A stretch of DNA of 64,000 bases from Bryobacterales bacterium (GTDB lineage Bacteria > Acidobacteriota > Terriglobia > Bryobacterales > UBA6623). The DNA lies in assembly GCA_022826925.1 (NCBI GenBank), contig JAJDTX010000159.1:1-64000 (forward strand). The letters are read 5' to 3'. Position numbers and translations under genes: made by a program. This document shows, piece by piece, positions 1 through 8,020 of this stretch. Numbering within the stretch: the stretch's first letter is position 1; the number at the start of each line of letters is the position of its first letter. The notes beneath the pieces were generated by a model. That model saw only the letters and a program-made list of their open reading frames with translations. It was not told the DNA's origin and did no database searches.

Positions 1-125
1 GAAGAAGCACATTGATTGAAAGGATGAAATGCGCAATACACGAAACAAACGTGGCACTACACAATCTGCAATTTGGAGAGTTTGCGGCCGTAAACCGTTT
101 AAACTACGTACCGACCCGAAAATTA
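1..125. other. AT-rich window end, possible foreign junction
   Basis: The first ~125 bases are clearly richer in A+T than the rest of the window. They contain GTTTAAAC followed at once by TACGTA (about 97-110). The epoxide hydrolase read on the minus strand keeps normal family sequence up to its catalytic His region and then ends in a short unrelated tail inside this stretch. That fits a junction with an element end, vector/adaptor or assembly chimera. No gene is supported here. Confidence 0.35.
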
Positions 126-1303
126 CTGTCGAAGATGAGCTCGACGTAGAGTTCCGGCTCCTCCATCGCCGCGAAGTGCCCTCCCCGCGGCATTTCGGTC
201 CACTGCGCCACGTTGTAGCGGGCCTCGACCCATTTGCGGGGCGAGAAGAAGATCTCGCCCGGAAAGACCGCGATCGCCGTCGGCACTTCGCTGCGCTCCT
301 GGCGGCGGCCGCTGCGGCGGGATTCGTAGTAGAGCCGGACGGCTGACGGCATGCTCTCGGTCAGCCAGTACAGCATGATGTTGGTCAAGAGCTGGTCCTT
401 GCTGAACCGGCTCTCCACATCGCCGCCGCAGTCGCTCCAAGCGCGGAATTTCTCCACCACCCACGCCGCCAGGCCGGCCGGGGAGTCATTCAGGCCGTAC
501 GCCAGCGTCAGAGGCTTGGAGCCCTGTATGTTCCCGTAGGCATTCTCGCCTTGCCACCACTCGGCACGCTCCCGGTAGCGCTTCAGTTCCCATTCGGGGA
601 TGCCGCTTTCCGGATCCTGCATGCCCGCGGGCGGGCCGCCGCCGACCATGTTCAGGTGGATTCCGATCAAGCGGTCGGGATAATCGCGGGCCAGCCAAGA
701 CGAGACTCCCGAGCCCCAATCCCCGCCTTGCGCCGCGTAACGCTCGTAGCCGAGACGGTCCATCAGCTTGGCAACCACGCCCGCCACGCTGTCTACGCTC
801 ATGCCGCGCTGGTGGGCCGGCCCCGAGAAGCCGTATCCGGGCATCGACGGCAGGACAAGGTGGAACGCGTCTTCGGCCTTGCCGCCGTGAGCAACCGGAT
901 CGGTCAACGGACCGATCACGTCCATGAACTCGTACACCGACCCCGGCCAGCCGTGCGTGATCACCAAGGGCATCGCGGAGTCTTCCTTCGAGCGGACATG
1001 CACGAAATGCATGTCGATGCCGTCGATGGATGTCTTAAAGTGCGGCAACTCGTTCAATTGAGCTTCGTGCTTGCGCCAGTCGTACGCGGTTCGCCAATAC
1101 TCCAGCAACTCTTCCATGTACGCCCGGTCCGAGCCATAGTCCCAGCCAGAGCCCGGGATCTGGTCTGGCAGCCGCGTCCGCTCCAGGCGCTCCTTGAGGT
1201 CGGCGAGGGCGGAATCCTCTACTCGGATGGTGAATTCCGTCACTTGCGCGATCCCTCCTGTCGCCGACAGAGCCAGCAGCGTGGTCAGTAGCAGTCCCTT
1301 CAC
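104..1303 (-). CDS. Epoxide hydrolase (EHN/alpha-beta hydrolase), exported
   Basis: Predicted epoxide hydrolase of the microsomal-type family, opening epoxides to diols. A GTG start at 1303 gives 399 residues and places a signal peptide (MKGLLLTTLLALSATGG) at the N-terminus; the frame stays open further upstream but that part lacks family sequence. An N-terminal EHN-type domain (about 22-130) precedes the alpha/beta-hydrolase core. The core has HGWPGS at the oxyanion region, the nucleophile Asp in GGDWGS and the catalytic His in GGHFAA. The last ~12 residues do not look like the family's usual C-terminal helix and fall in the AT-rich window end, so the true C-terminus may be lost. Family assignment is firm; substrate is unknown. 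Confidence 0.85.
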   Translation of the reverse strand: MKGLLLTTLLALSATGGIAQVTEFTIRVEDSALADLKERLERTRLPDQIPGSGWDYGSDRAYMEELLEYWRTAYDWRKHEAQLNELPHFKTSIDGIDMHFVHVRSKEDSAMPLVITHGWPGSVYEFMDVIGPLTDPVAHGGKAEDAFHLVLPSMPGYGFSGPAHQRGMSVDSVAGVVAKLMDRLGYERYAAQGGDWGSGVSSWLARDYPDRLIGIHLNMVGGGPPAGMQDPESGIPEWELKRYRERAEWWQGENAYGNIQGSKPLTLAYGLNDSPAGLAAWVVEKFRAWSDCGGDVESRFSKDQLLTNIMLYWLTESMPSAVRLYYESRRSGRRQERSEVPTAIAVFPGEIFFSPRKWVEARYNVAQWTEMPRGGHFAAMEEPELYVELIFDSNFRVGT

Positions 1304-1499
1304 GGCACCATTGTAGGGAAGGAACGCCGGGCTCCGGTCATTGCGGCGAGACCGTGCAGTCGGGACTGTACGTCGGCAGTGCTCTCGCACGGAAGGGGAC
1401 TTGTTCAAGGTGTGGGTGCTTCGTACCGCCCGGCCTGGACTGACGCCGCTTGACACGGGCGCCGAAATTCCGCCTCGGGTCCAGGCAGCCGACCAGCGA

Positions 1500-2387
1500 T
1501 CACTCTCGCCTGGCCGCGCGGTACGTTTGGAGCGATTCCCTCAGATAGTCCTCGGCAGCCATGGGCAGGATGCCCGTCAGCAGGCGGATGTCGTCGCTTA
1601 CCTGCTCGAACTCTCTGTTGTCTGCGGCCCGGTACAAGGACGTGAGGATCGCAATGTCGGGCTCCGGGATTCTGTCCGCGCGGCAGATCTCCGCGAACTC
1701 CTCCTCGGTCACCTCGTCGAACCGAATGGCCCGCCCGGTCGCGTAGGTCAGAGCCGACGCAAGCTCCGGCATGGACAAGGCCCGCGGGCCAGTCAGTTCA
1801 TAGACTTGGTCGGCATGCCTGTCAAGTGCGCAAGCTGCCGCGCATGCTCGCGCAAGATCGTCCCGCGACACATATGCTAGCCGGCCCCTTCGAACCGGAT
1901 ACGGGAGGCGGCCCATCGCGGCGAGTGCTGGTGCCCAGTCGACAAGCGGGTCCAAATAGATGCCGTTTCGCAGGATGGTCCATCCCAGGCCGCTGGTCCG
2001 AAGCCTTGACTCCGCATACACCAGATAGGGAGCGATCAGGAACTTCGAGTCCGTTCGCGCAGCCCTAGAGCTGGTCAGCACCACCCGCTTCACGCCCGCC
2101 GAGCGGGCCGCGTCCAGAATGTTGGAGTGCTGGACGATCCGGGGCTCCACGTCGCTGGCGCTGGGGATCAGCATCAGCACGTCGGTTCCCTCCAGAGCGC
2201 CCGCAAGCGTCTCAGGCACCTCGTAGTCGGCCCGGCGAATATCGACCCCCAGGTCCTTGAATCGTCGGAGCCTATCCGGACTTCGGGAACACGCAATCAA
2301 GTCCCCAGGCGGAATGCCGCGATCGAGCAGCGCATCGACGACGCGAGATCCGAGGCCGCCCGTGGCGCCAAGCACGTTGATTTTCAC
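1500..2387 (-). CDS. NmrA-like NAD(P)-binding reductase (atypical SDR)
   Basis: NAD(P)-dependent epimerase/NmrA-like protein of 295 residues, resembling QorB/azoreductase-type atypical short-chain dehydrogenases. The Rossmann motif GATGGLG lies at residues 8-14. It lacks the YxxxK of classical SDRs, as NmrA-like members often do. The GTG at 2387 is preferred over upstream starts because GGGAGG lies about 11 bases before it and the Rossmann strand begins immediately. It is transcribed like the epoxide hydrolase, with about 200 bases between them, so co-transcription is possible but not evident. A cytosolic quinone or aldehyde reductase is likely; the substrate cannot be told. Confidence 0.8.
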   Translation of the reverse strand: MKINVLGATGGLGSRVVDALLDRGIPPGDLIACSRSPDRLRRFKDLGVDIRRADYEVPETLAGALEGTDVLMLIPSASDVEPRIVQHSNILDAARSAGVKRVVLTSSRAARTDSKFLIAPYLVYAESRLRTSGLGWTILRNGIYLDPLVDWAPALAAMGRLPYPVRRGRLAYVSRDDLARACAAACALDRHADQVYELTGPRALSMPELASALTYATGRAIRFDEVTEEEFAEICRADRIPEPDIAILTSLYRAADNREFEQVSDDIRLLTGILPMAAEDYLRESLQTYRAARRE

Positions 2388-2736
2388 CGCTCGAGACCCT
2401 CCCGGCAATCCTATCACTGCTCCGCCCGGCGGTCGGATGAAACGGCCCATGCGCGCCTGTCATCTCGCTTGGCAGTCTGTCGAGGCGTCCGAGAATACGG
2501 AGTCTCGCTAGGAAGCTTTCCGACAAGCCGGGCATGATGGCGGGGCGCTTGCGGTCCGGGAACCCTGGAATGCGGGGGTCCGTCGCGGTCTTCCCGAACT
2601 CGCCCTCATACACAGCCTTGTAGCGGCGCTCGCGGGCCGGTAGCGACACCTGCTTTCCAGCCTGGATCCGGCGAACGCCCAACCAAGCAGAGGCCGATCG
2701 GACTCTAGGGAGGATCAGATCCGAATCCAACATCAC
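2388..2736. other. Intergenic stretch, no convincing gene
   Basis: Spacer between the minus-strand reductase and the plus-strand XRE gene. A minus-strand frame is open from 2736 into the reductase, but its translation matches no family I know and its start has no good ribosome binding site. I see no RNA gene or repeat. The right edge leads into the XRE promoter. Confidence 0.4.
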
Positions 2737-2774
2737 TTGACGGCCTCGGCAGTATCGTGTACTATGTAGTACAC
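2737..2774 (+). promoter_or_regulatory. Promoter with palindromic operator for XRE regulator
   Basis: TTGACG at 2737-2742 and TACTAT at 2760-2765, separated by 17 bases, form a good sigma-70-type promoter that would start transcription about 10 bases before the XRE gene. An 18-base perfect inverted repeat, GTGTACTA-TG-TAGTACAC at 2757-2774, covers the -10 box and the likely start point. A repressor bound there would block polymerase, so autoregulation by the downstream HTH protein is the simplest reading. The sites are seen; the regulation is inferred. Confidence 0.65.
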
Positions 2775-2781
2775 ACTACTC

Positions 2782-3132
2782 ATGGAATTCGGCTCCTATG
2801 TACGTGATGTCCGCGAGCGCAGGCTGAACGACGACCGCTCGTACTCCTTGCGGCAGGTTGCCGGCCGGGTGGGCTTGGAGCCTGCCTATCTGAGCAAGAT
2901 CGAGCGCGACGTGACGGCACCGCCCTCCGAGGAAACCATCGGCCGGCTTGCCGAAGACCTCGGCGAGGATCGTGACCTGCTGCTCGCCATGGCGGGCAAA
3001 GTCTCCAATGACTTGCGGCAGATCATCATCAGGCGCGCGCCCCTATTCGCAGAGCTGCTCCGGCAGCTCAAGGAGGCCCCGGATCATGCAGTCCTGAGAA
3101 TCGCACGGGAGGTTCGAGATGGCGATTGGTAG
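2782..3132 (+). CDS. XRE-family HTH transcriptional regulator
   Basis: DNA-binding protein of 116 residues with an N-terminal helix-turn-helix of the Cro/CI type (about 8-65, with SLRQVAGRVGLEPAYLSKIE as core). The C-terminal tail contains an IIIRRAPLFAELLRQLK stretch and ends REVRDGDW. This tail is typical of a mobile-element family whose members often sit beside ImmA/IrrE peptidases; here the next gene lacks an HExxH motif. The ATG lies just after a palindrome overlapping its promoter, suggesting autorepression. It probably heads an operon with the next gene, whose start lies 47 bases downstream. Confidence 0.85.
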   Translation: MEFGSYVRDVRERRLNDDRSYSLRQVAGRVGLEPAYLSKIERDVTAPPSEETIGRLAEDLGEDRDLLLAMAGKVSNDLRQIIIRRAPLFAELLRQLKEAPDHAVLRIAREVRDGDW

Positions 3133-3179
3133 TGAGTCGGAGAGAGCAAGAGTCCCAAGGAGGGGCGGAAAACCACATC

Positions 3180-4166
3180 ATGATTGAACTGGAAAATCAC
3201 ACACTTCGCTTCAGTTTCCCCGAGGTTCACCGAGAGGCCCATTGCCATGTCAGCTTCATCCGGACCCTCAGGATTCCAGATGACGACCGCGCGTATCCTC
3301 TTCCGCCGGGATTCTCGAGATTCCCTCTCACGCATGTCGATGACTGCGCGGCCGAATTGCCGGACTCGTGGGGCCGCCACGGAGGTGTCTTCCTGCCGAT
3401 GTACCAATCGGAGGCAATGTGGCTCTCGTTCGATGCGGATTACCCCATGGCGCTGAGGATCGCAGCCGGCAAGGTATCTGCCCTGACTGGGGAAGCATGG
3501 CACGATCAGCTCACCGAGGGTCCCGACCAAGACTACCTCGTGATTCCGGAGCAGCCGTGGCTAGACGGGTTCTTTGCCGGCAAGGGCTTGATCCGGCAGT
3601 TCGTCGCAATGCCGCTCGGAGAGGGATACACCGCTGAAGAGCAGATCACTGGGAAGGGCGAACACGGCGGGCTCCAGATTGCTGTCTACCCCATGAAGGC
3701 TGCAGAGTTCGAGCGGCGAAAGCTGGGCAGATACCCGGCCGCCGGCGACGTCTTGTATTGCGCAGACATGAGCCAGCCAGAGATAGGTCTGGCACCTGGC
3801 GGCGTCATGCGACAGGAAATCTACGAGGACCCCTACGGTATCGGCTCGTGGGAGCAGTGCGCCAAGTCGCGGTGCTTCGTGCATATCCTCAATAGCCTCC
3901 AGTACTTCGTGGTCACCCATGAAAAGCCCCCCACGCAACCACCGACAGCGAAAGACTACACGGACGCCGGCCTGCCGTGGTTCGAGTACTATGACGCTGA
4001 ACACAAGGCACTGGCTTCGCCCACGAAGCTGTCGAAGCTCACGAGCATAGCCGCAATGAAGGCAAAGGAACGCGGGAGCGGCTTGCCTAACAACGAGCCG
4101 GTATCGCCGCGCAACGTGGTCACGCTCTCCAAGCGCGGCCCCGTTGTCAGAGAGGGCGATTTCTAG
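3180..4166 (+). CDS. Conserved protein of unknown function, XRE-linked
   Basis: A 328-residue soluble protein without signal peptide or membrane segments. Its sequence (for example RQFVAMPLGEGYTAEEQITG and GVMRQEIYEDPYG) resembles conserved hypothetical proteins of scattered bacteria; I know no assigned function. The ATG at 3180 is chosen because AAGGAGG lies at 3157-3163, though that spacing is long. A TTG at 3126 overlapping the end of the XRE gene is possible. There is no HExxH, P-loop or nuclease motif visible. Position behind a self-regulated XRE gene and before a small zinc-ribbon gene suggests an accessory or stress module. The function is not known. Confidence 0.7.
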   Translation: MIELENHTLRFSFPEVHREAHCHVSFIRTLRIPDDDRAYPLPPGFSRFPLTHVDDCAAELPDSWGRHGGVFLPMYQSEAMWLSFDADYPMALRIAAGKVSALTGEAWHDQLTEGPDQDYLVIPEQPWLDGFFAGKGLIRQFVAMPLGEGYTAEEQITGKGEHGGLQIAVYPMKAAEFERRKLGRYPAAGDVLYCADMSQPEIGLAPGGVMRQEIYEDPYGIGSWEQCAKSRCFVHILNSLQYFVVTHEKPPTQPPTAKDYTDAGLPWFEYYDAEHKALASPTKLSKLTSIAAMKAKERGSGLPNNEPVSPRNVVTLSKRGPVVREGDF

Positions 4167-4452
4167 ATCGTTCGTCCGGGCATGGCAAGCCCCGGGAACG
4201 GGGATTGGTAGCGACGCGTGGGAGAGAGCGGCCGCAGAATTCGGCGTCCGGTCTCAGTTACGCGCGGCATCGAGGTGCGTCCGGCACGCGACGGACAAGT
4301 CGCACCCGAGAGGCCCGGCTGCTCGCTTCCGGTGAGGACAAGAAGACCGTGCGTCAGCCGTCACGGACCCCGGCCGCAGGGCCCCGACAATGCACTGATG
4401 CTTGCAGGCGTGCTAGACCTTATAGTGGTAATAGCCTACGCTGGACAGACCC

Positions 4453-4689
4453 ATGGCCAAGACGAGCAAAGCGGGCGGGGGCGAGGTCCCCATAGTTAGC
4501 CCCCAACTGATTGACGGCGCGAAGGACTTCGTGCTCCGCTCCAAGCCAGTCAGGCGAGTGCCCTGCCGAGTCCCCGGCTGCGGCGTGGTCGGCGCAACAG
4601 AACGCTCCGACGGGCTTTGCTGGGTTTGCCAGCACCTCAAGATCAGCGCCTGGCGCGATTCCGCAGCGCAGGAATCCGCCAGCGAGTAG
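4453..4689 (+). CDS. Small zinc-ribbon-like protein
   Basis: Predicted 78-residue basic protein with a C-x4-C ... C-x2-C arrangement (CRVPGC about residues 38-43 and CWVC about 56-59) that could hold one zinc ion. The remaining text (VPIVSPQLIDGAKDFVLRSK) is polar. The ATG has no strong ribosome binding site and follows a 286-base gap after the unknown gene. It could belong to the same accessory island or be expressed alone. A role in nucleic-acid or protein binding is plausible from the zinc ribbon but not shown. Overlapping frames on the other strand look like shadows. Confidence 0.5.
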   Translation: MAKTSKAGGGEVPIVSPQLIDGAKDFVLRSKPVRRVPCRVPGCGVVGATERSDGLCWVCQHLKISAWRDSAAQESASE

Positions 4690-4755
4690 GTAGGTCGCGG
4701 CATTGGGCCGCAGCTGCGCCGCGCGGAGAGCGGCGCCTTGGGGGATCTCGGTGTG

Positions 4756-5856
4756 TTGAAGGTAGGATTCGTCGGCTGGCGCGGCATGGTCGGGAGCGTG
4801 CTCCTCGACAGAATGCGGTCGGAAGGGGACTTGGACAGCTTGGCGGTCCACTTTTTCTCGACGTCAAATCCCGGCGGTCGCGCGCCGCATGGCGGTGCCA
4901 GCGCTGTCCTGCAGGACGCGCGGGAGATTGATGCGCTGGCACGCTGCGAAGCCGTGCTGTCGTGCCAAGGCGGTCGCTATACCTCCGAAGTCTTCGAAGC
5001 CCTGAGAGCATCAGGCTGGAACGGCTACTGGATCGATGCGGCGTCCACGCTTAGGCTCCGCGAGGATGCCGCGCTCGTGCTCGACCCGATCAATGCGGAC
5101 CAGATCCAGAAGCGGCTCGACGATGGCTGCCGCAACTTTATCGGAGCCAACTGCACAGTCAGCCTGTTGCTGATGGCAATTGGCGGGCTTCTCCGCGAGG
5201 GGCTGGTCGAATGGGTCAGCACCATGACCTATCAAGCGGTGTCCGGCGCCGGCGCGAGAAAGCTGACCGAGCTCGGTAGCCAAGTGGGCGCGCTCGGCGC
5301 CGCCACGAGCGACCTGGAGGGCGGTTCCGCCATCGAGGTCGAGCAGGCCTTCACGCGTGTTCAAACGGGCGCGGCCTTCCCCGTGAACGAAATCGGAGCG
5401 CCCTTGGCCTGCAACGTGCTGCCCTGGATCGACCGCGCCATGGACAACGGCCAGACCCGCGAGGAATGGAAGGCCAGCGTCGAGGCCAGCAAGATCCTCG
5501 GCGCCGACCCGCCCGTGGTCATCGATGGAATCTGCGCGCGTGTGGACGCCCTGCGCTGTCACAGCCAAGCGCTTTGCATCAAGCTCTCCCGTGCCGTGGC
5601 GCTGCCAGAGGTGCGGGACTTGCTCAGTTCCGGAAATTCCTGGGTCAGGCTGGTCGACAACTCCCAAGAGGCCACGCTCCGCCAATTGACCCCTGCCGCC
5701 GTAGCCGGCAAGCTGGACATCCACGTAGGCAGGCTCCGGCATCTGAGCATGGGGCCGGAGTACCTCGGCGCATTTACGGTGGGCGACCAGCTGCTCTGGG
5801 GTGCCGCCGAGCCCTTGCGCAGGATGCTGGGCTTCCTCCGCGACGCTCGCAACTAG
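4756..5856 (+). CDS. asd: Aspartate-semialdehyde dehydrogenase
   Basis: Catalyses NADPH-dependent reduction of aspartyl phosphate to aspartate semialdehyde in lysine, threonine, methionine and diaminopimelate synthesis. The 366-residue protein is the longer E. coli-type form: an N-terminal nucleotide-binding GWRGMVGS and the active-site Cys133 in GANCTVS. TTG at 4756 is favoured because it yields MKVGFVGWRGMVGS, matching the family N-terminus, and GGGGGAT lies about nine bases upstream; GTG at 4753 is an alternative. It stands between an accessory island and an unrelated methyltransferase gene and appears monocistronic. Confidence 0.93.
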   Translation: MKVGFVGWRGMVGSVLLDRMRSEGDLDSLAVHFFSTSNPGGRAPHGGASAVLQDAREIDALARCEAVLSCQGGRYTSEVFEALRASGWNGYWIDAASTLRLREDAALVLDPINADQIQKRLDDGCRNFIGANCTVSLLLMAIGGLLREGLVEWVSTMTYQAVSGAGARKLTELGSQVGALGAATSDLEGGSAIEVEQAFTRVQTGAAFPVNEIGAPLACNVLPWIDRAMDNGQTREEWKASVEASKILGADPPVVIDGICARVDALRCHSQALCIKLSRAVALPEVRDLLSSGNSWVRLVDNSQEATLRQLTPAAVAGKLDIHVGRLRHLSMGPEYLGAFTVGDQLLWGAAEPLRRMLGFLRDARN

Positions 5857-5913
5857 CGGCAAGGCCCCGCTGGGCTGCGCTAGATGGTGGTACGCCCAGG
5901 AGGCGTTTCGCGA

Positions 5914-6630
5914 ATGCCGTTCTCGATTGACCGAATCGTGCCGTGGGGGCGCTCGCTAGACGAGTACCGCGCGATGTTCGGACTCGACGGAGCAGACATG
6001 CGTCGGCGCATCCTCGGTTGCGGCGACGGGCCAGCGAGCTTCAACGCCGAGATGTCGCGGAACGGGCATGCGGTAGTTTCCGTTGACCCCCTCTATGGCG
6101 AATCCGCCGCCGCAATCAAGACACGAATCGACGAAACCTTTGATGAAGTGATGGCGCAAATGCGGGACCACTTTCAGGACTTCGTCTGGACGCAGGTGCG
6201 GTCAGTCGAGGAAGTGGGACGGAGCCGGATGGACGCGATGCACAAGTTCCTTGCCGACTTTCCTCGCGGCAAGCTCGAGGGCCGGTATGTGCAGGCCAGC
6301 CTGCCGGATCTGCCGTTTGGTGACACTGAGTTCGATCTGGCTCTGTCGTCTCACTTTCTCTTCCTCTACAGCCAAGAACTCGACTTGCAATTCCACGTCG
6401 AGGCCCTTGCAGAGATGCTTCGCGTGGCAGCGGAGGTGCGGGTCTTCCCCTTGTTGCAGAACGGCGGGGTCCCGTCCCCGCACGTTCCGGGAGTCATTGA
6501 GACGTTCGTCTCACGAGGCGTCGAAGCAAGCGTCGAGCCCGTGGCCTACGAGTTCCAGAGGGGCGGCAACCAACTGCTGAGATTGCGAAGGACTCCACCG
6601 GAATCAGCTCGGGGTCCGGGGCGACCCTAG
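5914..6630 (+). CDS. SAM-methyltransferase-like protein
   Basis: A 238-residue soluble protein with a Rossmann-like methyltransferase outline: a glycine-rich turn LGCGDGPASF near residues 31-40, an acidic residue after the second strand (VSVDPLYG), then a DTEFDLALSSHFLFLY segment typical of motif IV. It resembles conserved class I methyltransferase-like proteins of unknown substrate. The ATG at 5914 is preceded by AGGAGG ten bases upstream, which rejects the longer frame from 5884. It follows asd by 57 bases and might be read from the same transcript, but no functional link is apparent. Confidence 0.65.
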   Translation: MPFSIDRIVPWGRSLDEYRAMFGLDGADMRRRILGCGDGPASFNAEMSRNGHAVVSVDPLYGESAAAIKTRIDETFDEVMAQMRDHFQDFVWTQVRSVEEVGRSRMDAMHKFLADFPRGKLEGRYVQASLPDLPFGDTEFDLALSSHFLFLYSQELDLQFHVEALAEMLRVAAEVRVFPLLQNGGVPSPHVPGVIETFVSRGVEASVEPVAYEFQRGGNQLLRLRRTPPESARGPGRP

Positions 6631-6786
6631 TCAAGAGCAGAACAGCAATGTTGCTGAAACGGCGCGGAACGCTGGCTCCAAGCCATCGCCGCAGGACTGA
6701 GGCCGCCTCTGTCCTCGCCTCTTCGGAGCCGTCGCAAGCGCGCTAATGGGATTGCTGGCAGCCGTTCTTGGGCCGCTTTCGTCGAT

Positions 6787-6879
6787 TTGACGACAAGAAT
6801 CGGACTCAATTCGCGAATTCTTACGGAAATAATAGTGAAATCACTTGACTATATACAAACAAAAAGCGAATATTGAAGC
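6787..6879 (+). promoter_or_regulatory. AT-rich upstream region of the radical SAM gene
   Basis: A markedly AT-rich stretch in a GC-rich neighbourhood. TTGACT at 6845-6850 followed after 17 bases by GAATAT (6868-6873) is a weak promoter candidate that would start transcription almost at the ATG. A 12-base palindrome, AATTCGCGAATT, lies at 6808-6819. No terminator is visible for the preceding gene. Confidence 0.25.
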
Positions 6880-7875
6880 ATGGCCCAGCAAATTGTGTCT
6901 GGCATCGCCTCCCAGGCCGCCGACGGCAGAGTCCTCGCCACGAAACAGCGGGTCGAGTATCGCAGCCTGCCGTCGAAGAGCATTCTGAACCGCTGCTCGA
7001 ATCCCGAGATGCCGTTCCAGTGGACGGTGAACCCGTACCGCGGCTGCGAGATCGGCTGCCACTACTGCTATGCGGTCTATACCCACCAGTACTTGGGCAT
7101 AGACGACCCGTCCCGGTTCGCCTCGCTGGTGTTCTCCAAGGAAAACGCCAAGAACCTGCTCCGCCGCGAACTCGCCAAGGGCGTCAGCGGAGCGATCGCG
7201 GTCGGCACCGGCACCGATCCGTACCAGCCCGCCGAGCGCAGGTTCGAGACCACCCGCGGCGTCTTGGAGGCCTTCGCCGAATTCTCCGGGAACGTGATCG
7301 GGATCACGACCAAGTCCGACCTGGTCCTGCGCGACCTCGACCTGCTTGGAAAAATCGCCCTGCGGAACGAGCTTCACGTCACCGTCACCATCACGACCAT
7401 GGACGACGCCCTCGCCAGGGCCCTGGAACCGCGCGCGGTGCGTCCCGACAAGCGCATCGAAGCCGTGCGCGAGTTGCGCTGGCGAGGCATCGAGGCGGGC
7501 GTCTTCAGCGCCCCCGTCCTGCCGCTTCTGACGGATTCCACCGAGCTCCTCGAGAGTGTCGCGCAAGCCGCCAAGCGGGCGGACGCGTCCTATTGGCACG
7601 CCCATCCTTTGTTTCTGAGGTCGGAGGCCCGGCAGCGAATGGTGTCCTTTCTCGAGGAACGGTTCCCGCACCTGACGGCGCGCTACAGGGCTCACTACCG
7701 GCAGGGCGCCTACGTGTCGCCCGGCTACCGCGACTGGCTGTCTGCCAAGATCTGCCGGATCCGGCAGGAGCACGGGCTGTCCGGGCAAGTTCGCGCTCGC
7801 GAGCCCAAGCCCGTTGTGAGCGAGCTGGCTCCCCGGCCGTTGCAGGGCAGCCTCTTCGAGGGCATGGCCGCCTAG
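6880..7875 (+). CDS. Radical SAM protein, Rv2578c/SplB-like family
   Basis: A 331-residue radical SAM enzyme of the family called Rv2578c-like, distantly related to spore photoproduct lyase. The 4Fe-4S cluster ligands are C56-x3-C60-x2-C63 (RGCEIGCHYC). A GTGTDPYQPAE segment follows, as is usual in this family. The reaction and substrate are not established. The C-terminus ends LQGSLFEGMAA, in which Q322-GSLF resembles the short sequences that dock proteins on the DNA polymerase sliding clamp. It is separated from accD by 145 bases that contain the accD promoter, so it is probably its own transcription unit. Confidence 0.85.
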   Translation: MAQQIVSGIASQAADGRVLATKQRVEYRSLPSKSILNRCSNPEMPFQWTVNPYRGCEIGCHYCYAVYTHQYLGIDDPSRFASLVFSKENAKNLLRRELAKGVSGAIAVGTGTDPYQPAERRFETTRGVLEAFAEFSGNVIGITTKSDLVLRDLDLLGKIALRNELHVTVTITTMDDALARALEPRAVRPDKRIEAVRELRWRGIEAGVFSAPVLPLLTDSTELLESVAQAAKRADASYWHAHPLFLRSEARQRMVSFLEERFPHLTARYRAHYRQGAYVSPGYRDWLSAKICRIRQEHGLSGQVRAREPKPVVSELAPRPLQGSLFEGMAA

Positions 7876-7949
7876 TGCGCCGCCATGGCGACCGGGCCGA
7901 GTTGGGCTTGGGAGCGGCCCCGGCCGGGGCATCCGGCTGGCGTTCCAGA

Positions 7950-7979
7950 TTGAGGCTTCGCGGGCGGAATGGCTATGAT
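7950..7979 (+). promoter_or_regulatory. Promoter for accD-folC-plsC-xylB
   Basis: TTGAGG at 7950-7955 and TATGAT at 7974-7979, 18 bases apart, match a sigma-70 promoter well (TTGA core, 5 of 6 at -10). Transcription would start near 7986, giving a leader of about 35 bases before accD. No other gene lies downstream before accD. Confidence 0.5.
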
Positions 7980-8020
7980 CGGAACATCGCGCACGCTCTT
8001 TGGATTGAGCGTTGCCCCGA

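Noticed and set aside
2272..2736. A 154-codon minus-strand frame upstream of the NmrA-like gene
   Set aside because: It overlaps that gene out of frame, has no ribosome binding site and no recognisable domain; recorded only as intergenic.
3180..4166. The XRE-linked gene as an ImmA/IrrE protease
   Set aside because: That was expected from the XRE family, but no HExxH zinc motif is present.
6808..6819. A 12-base palindrome AATTCGCGAATT as an operator
   Set aside because: It lies well away from the only promoter candidate and has no second copy; too little to call.
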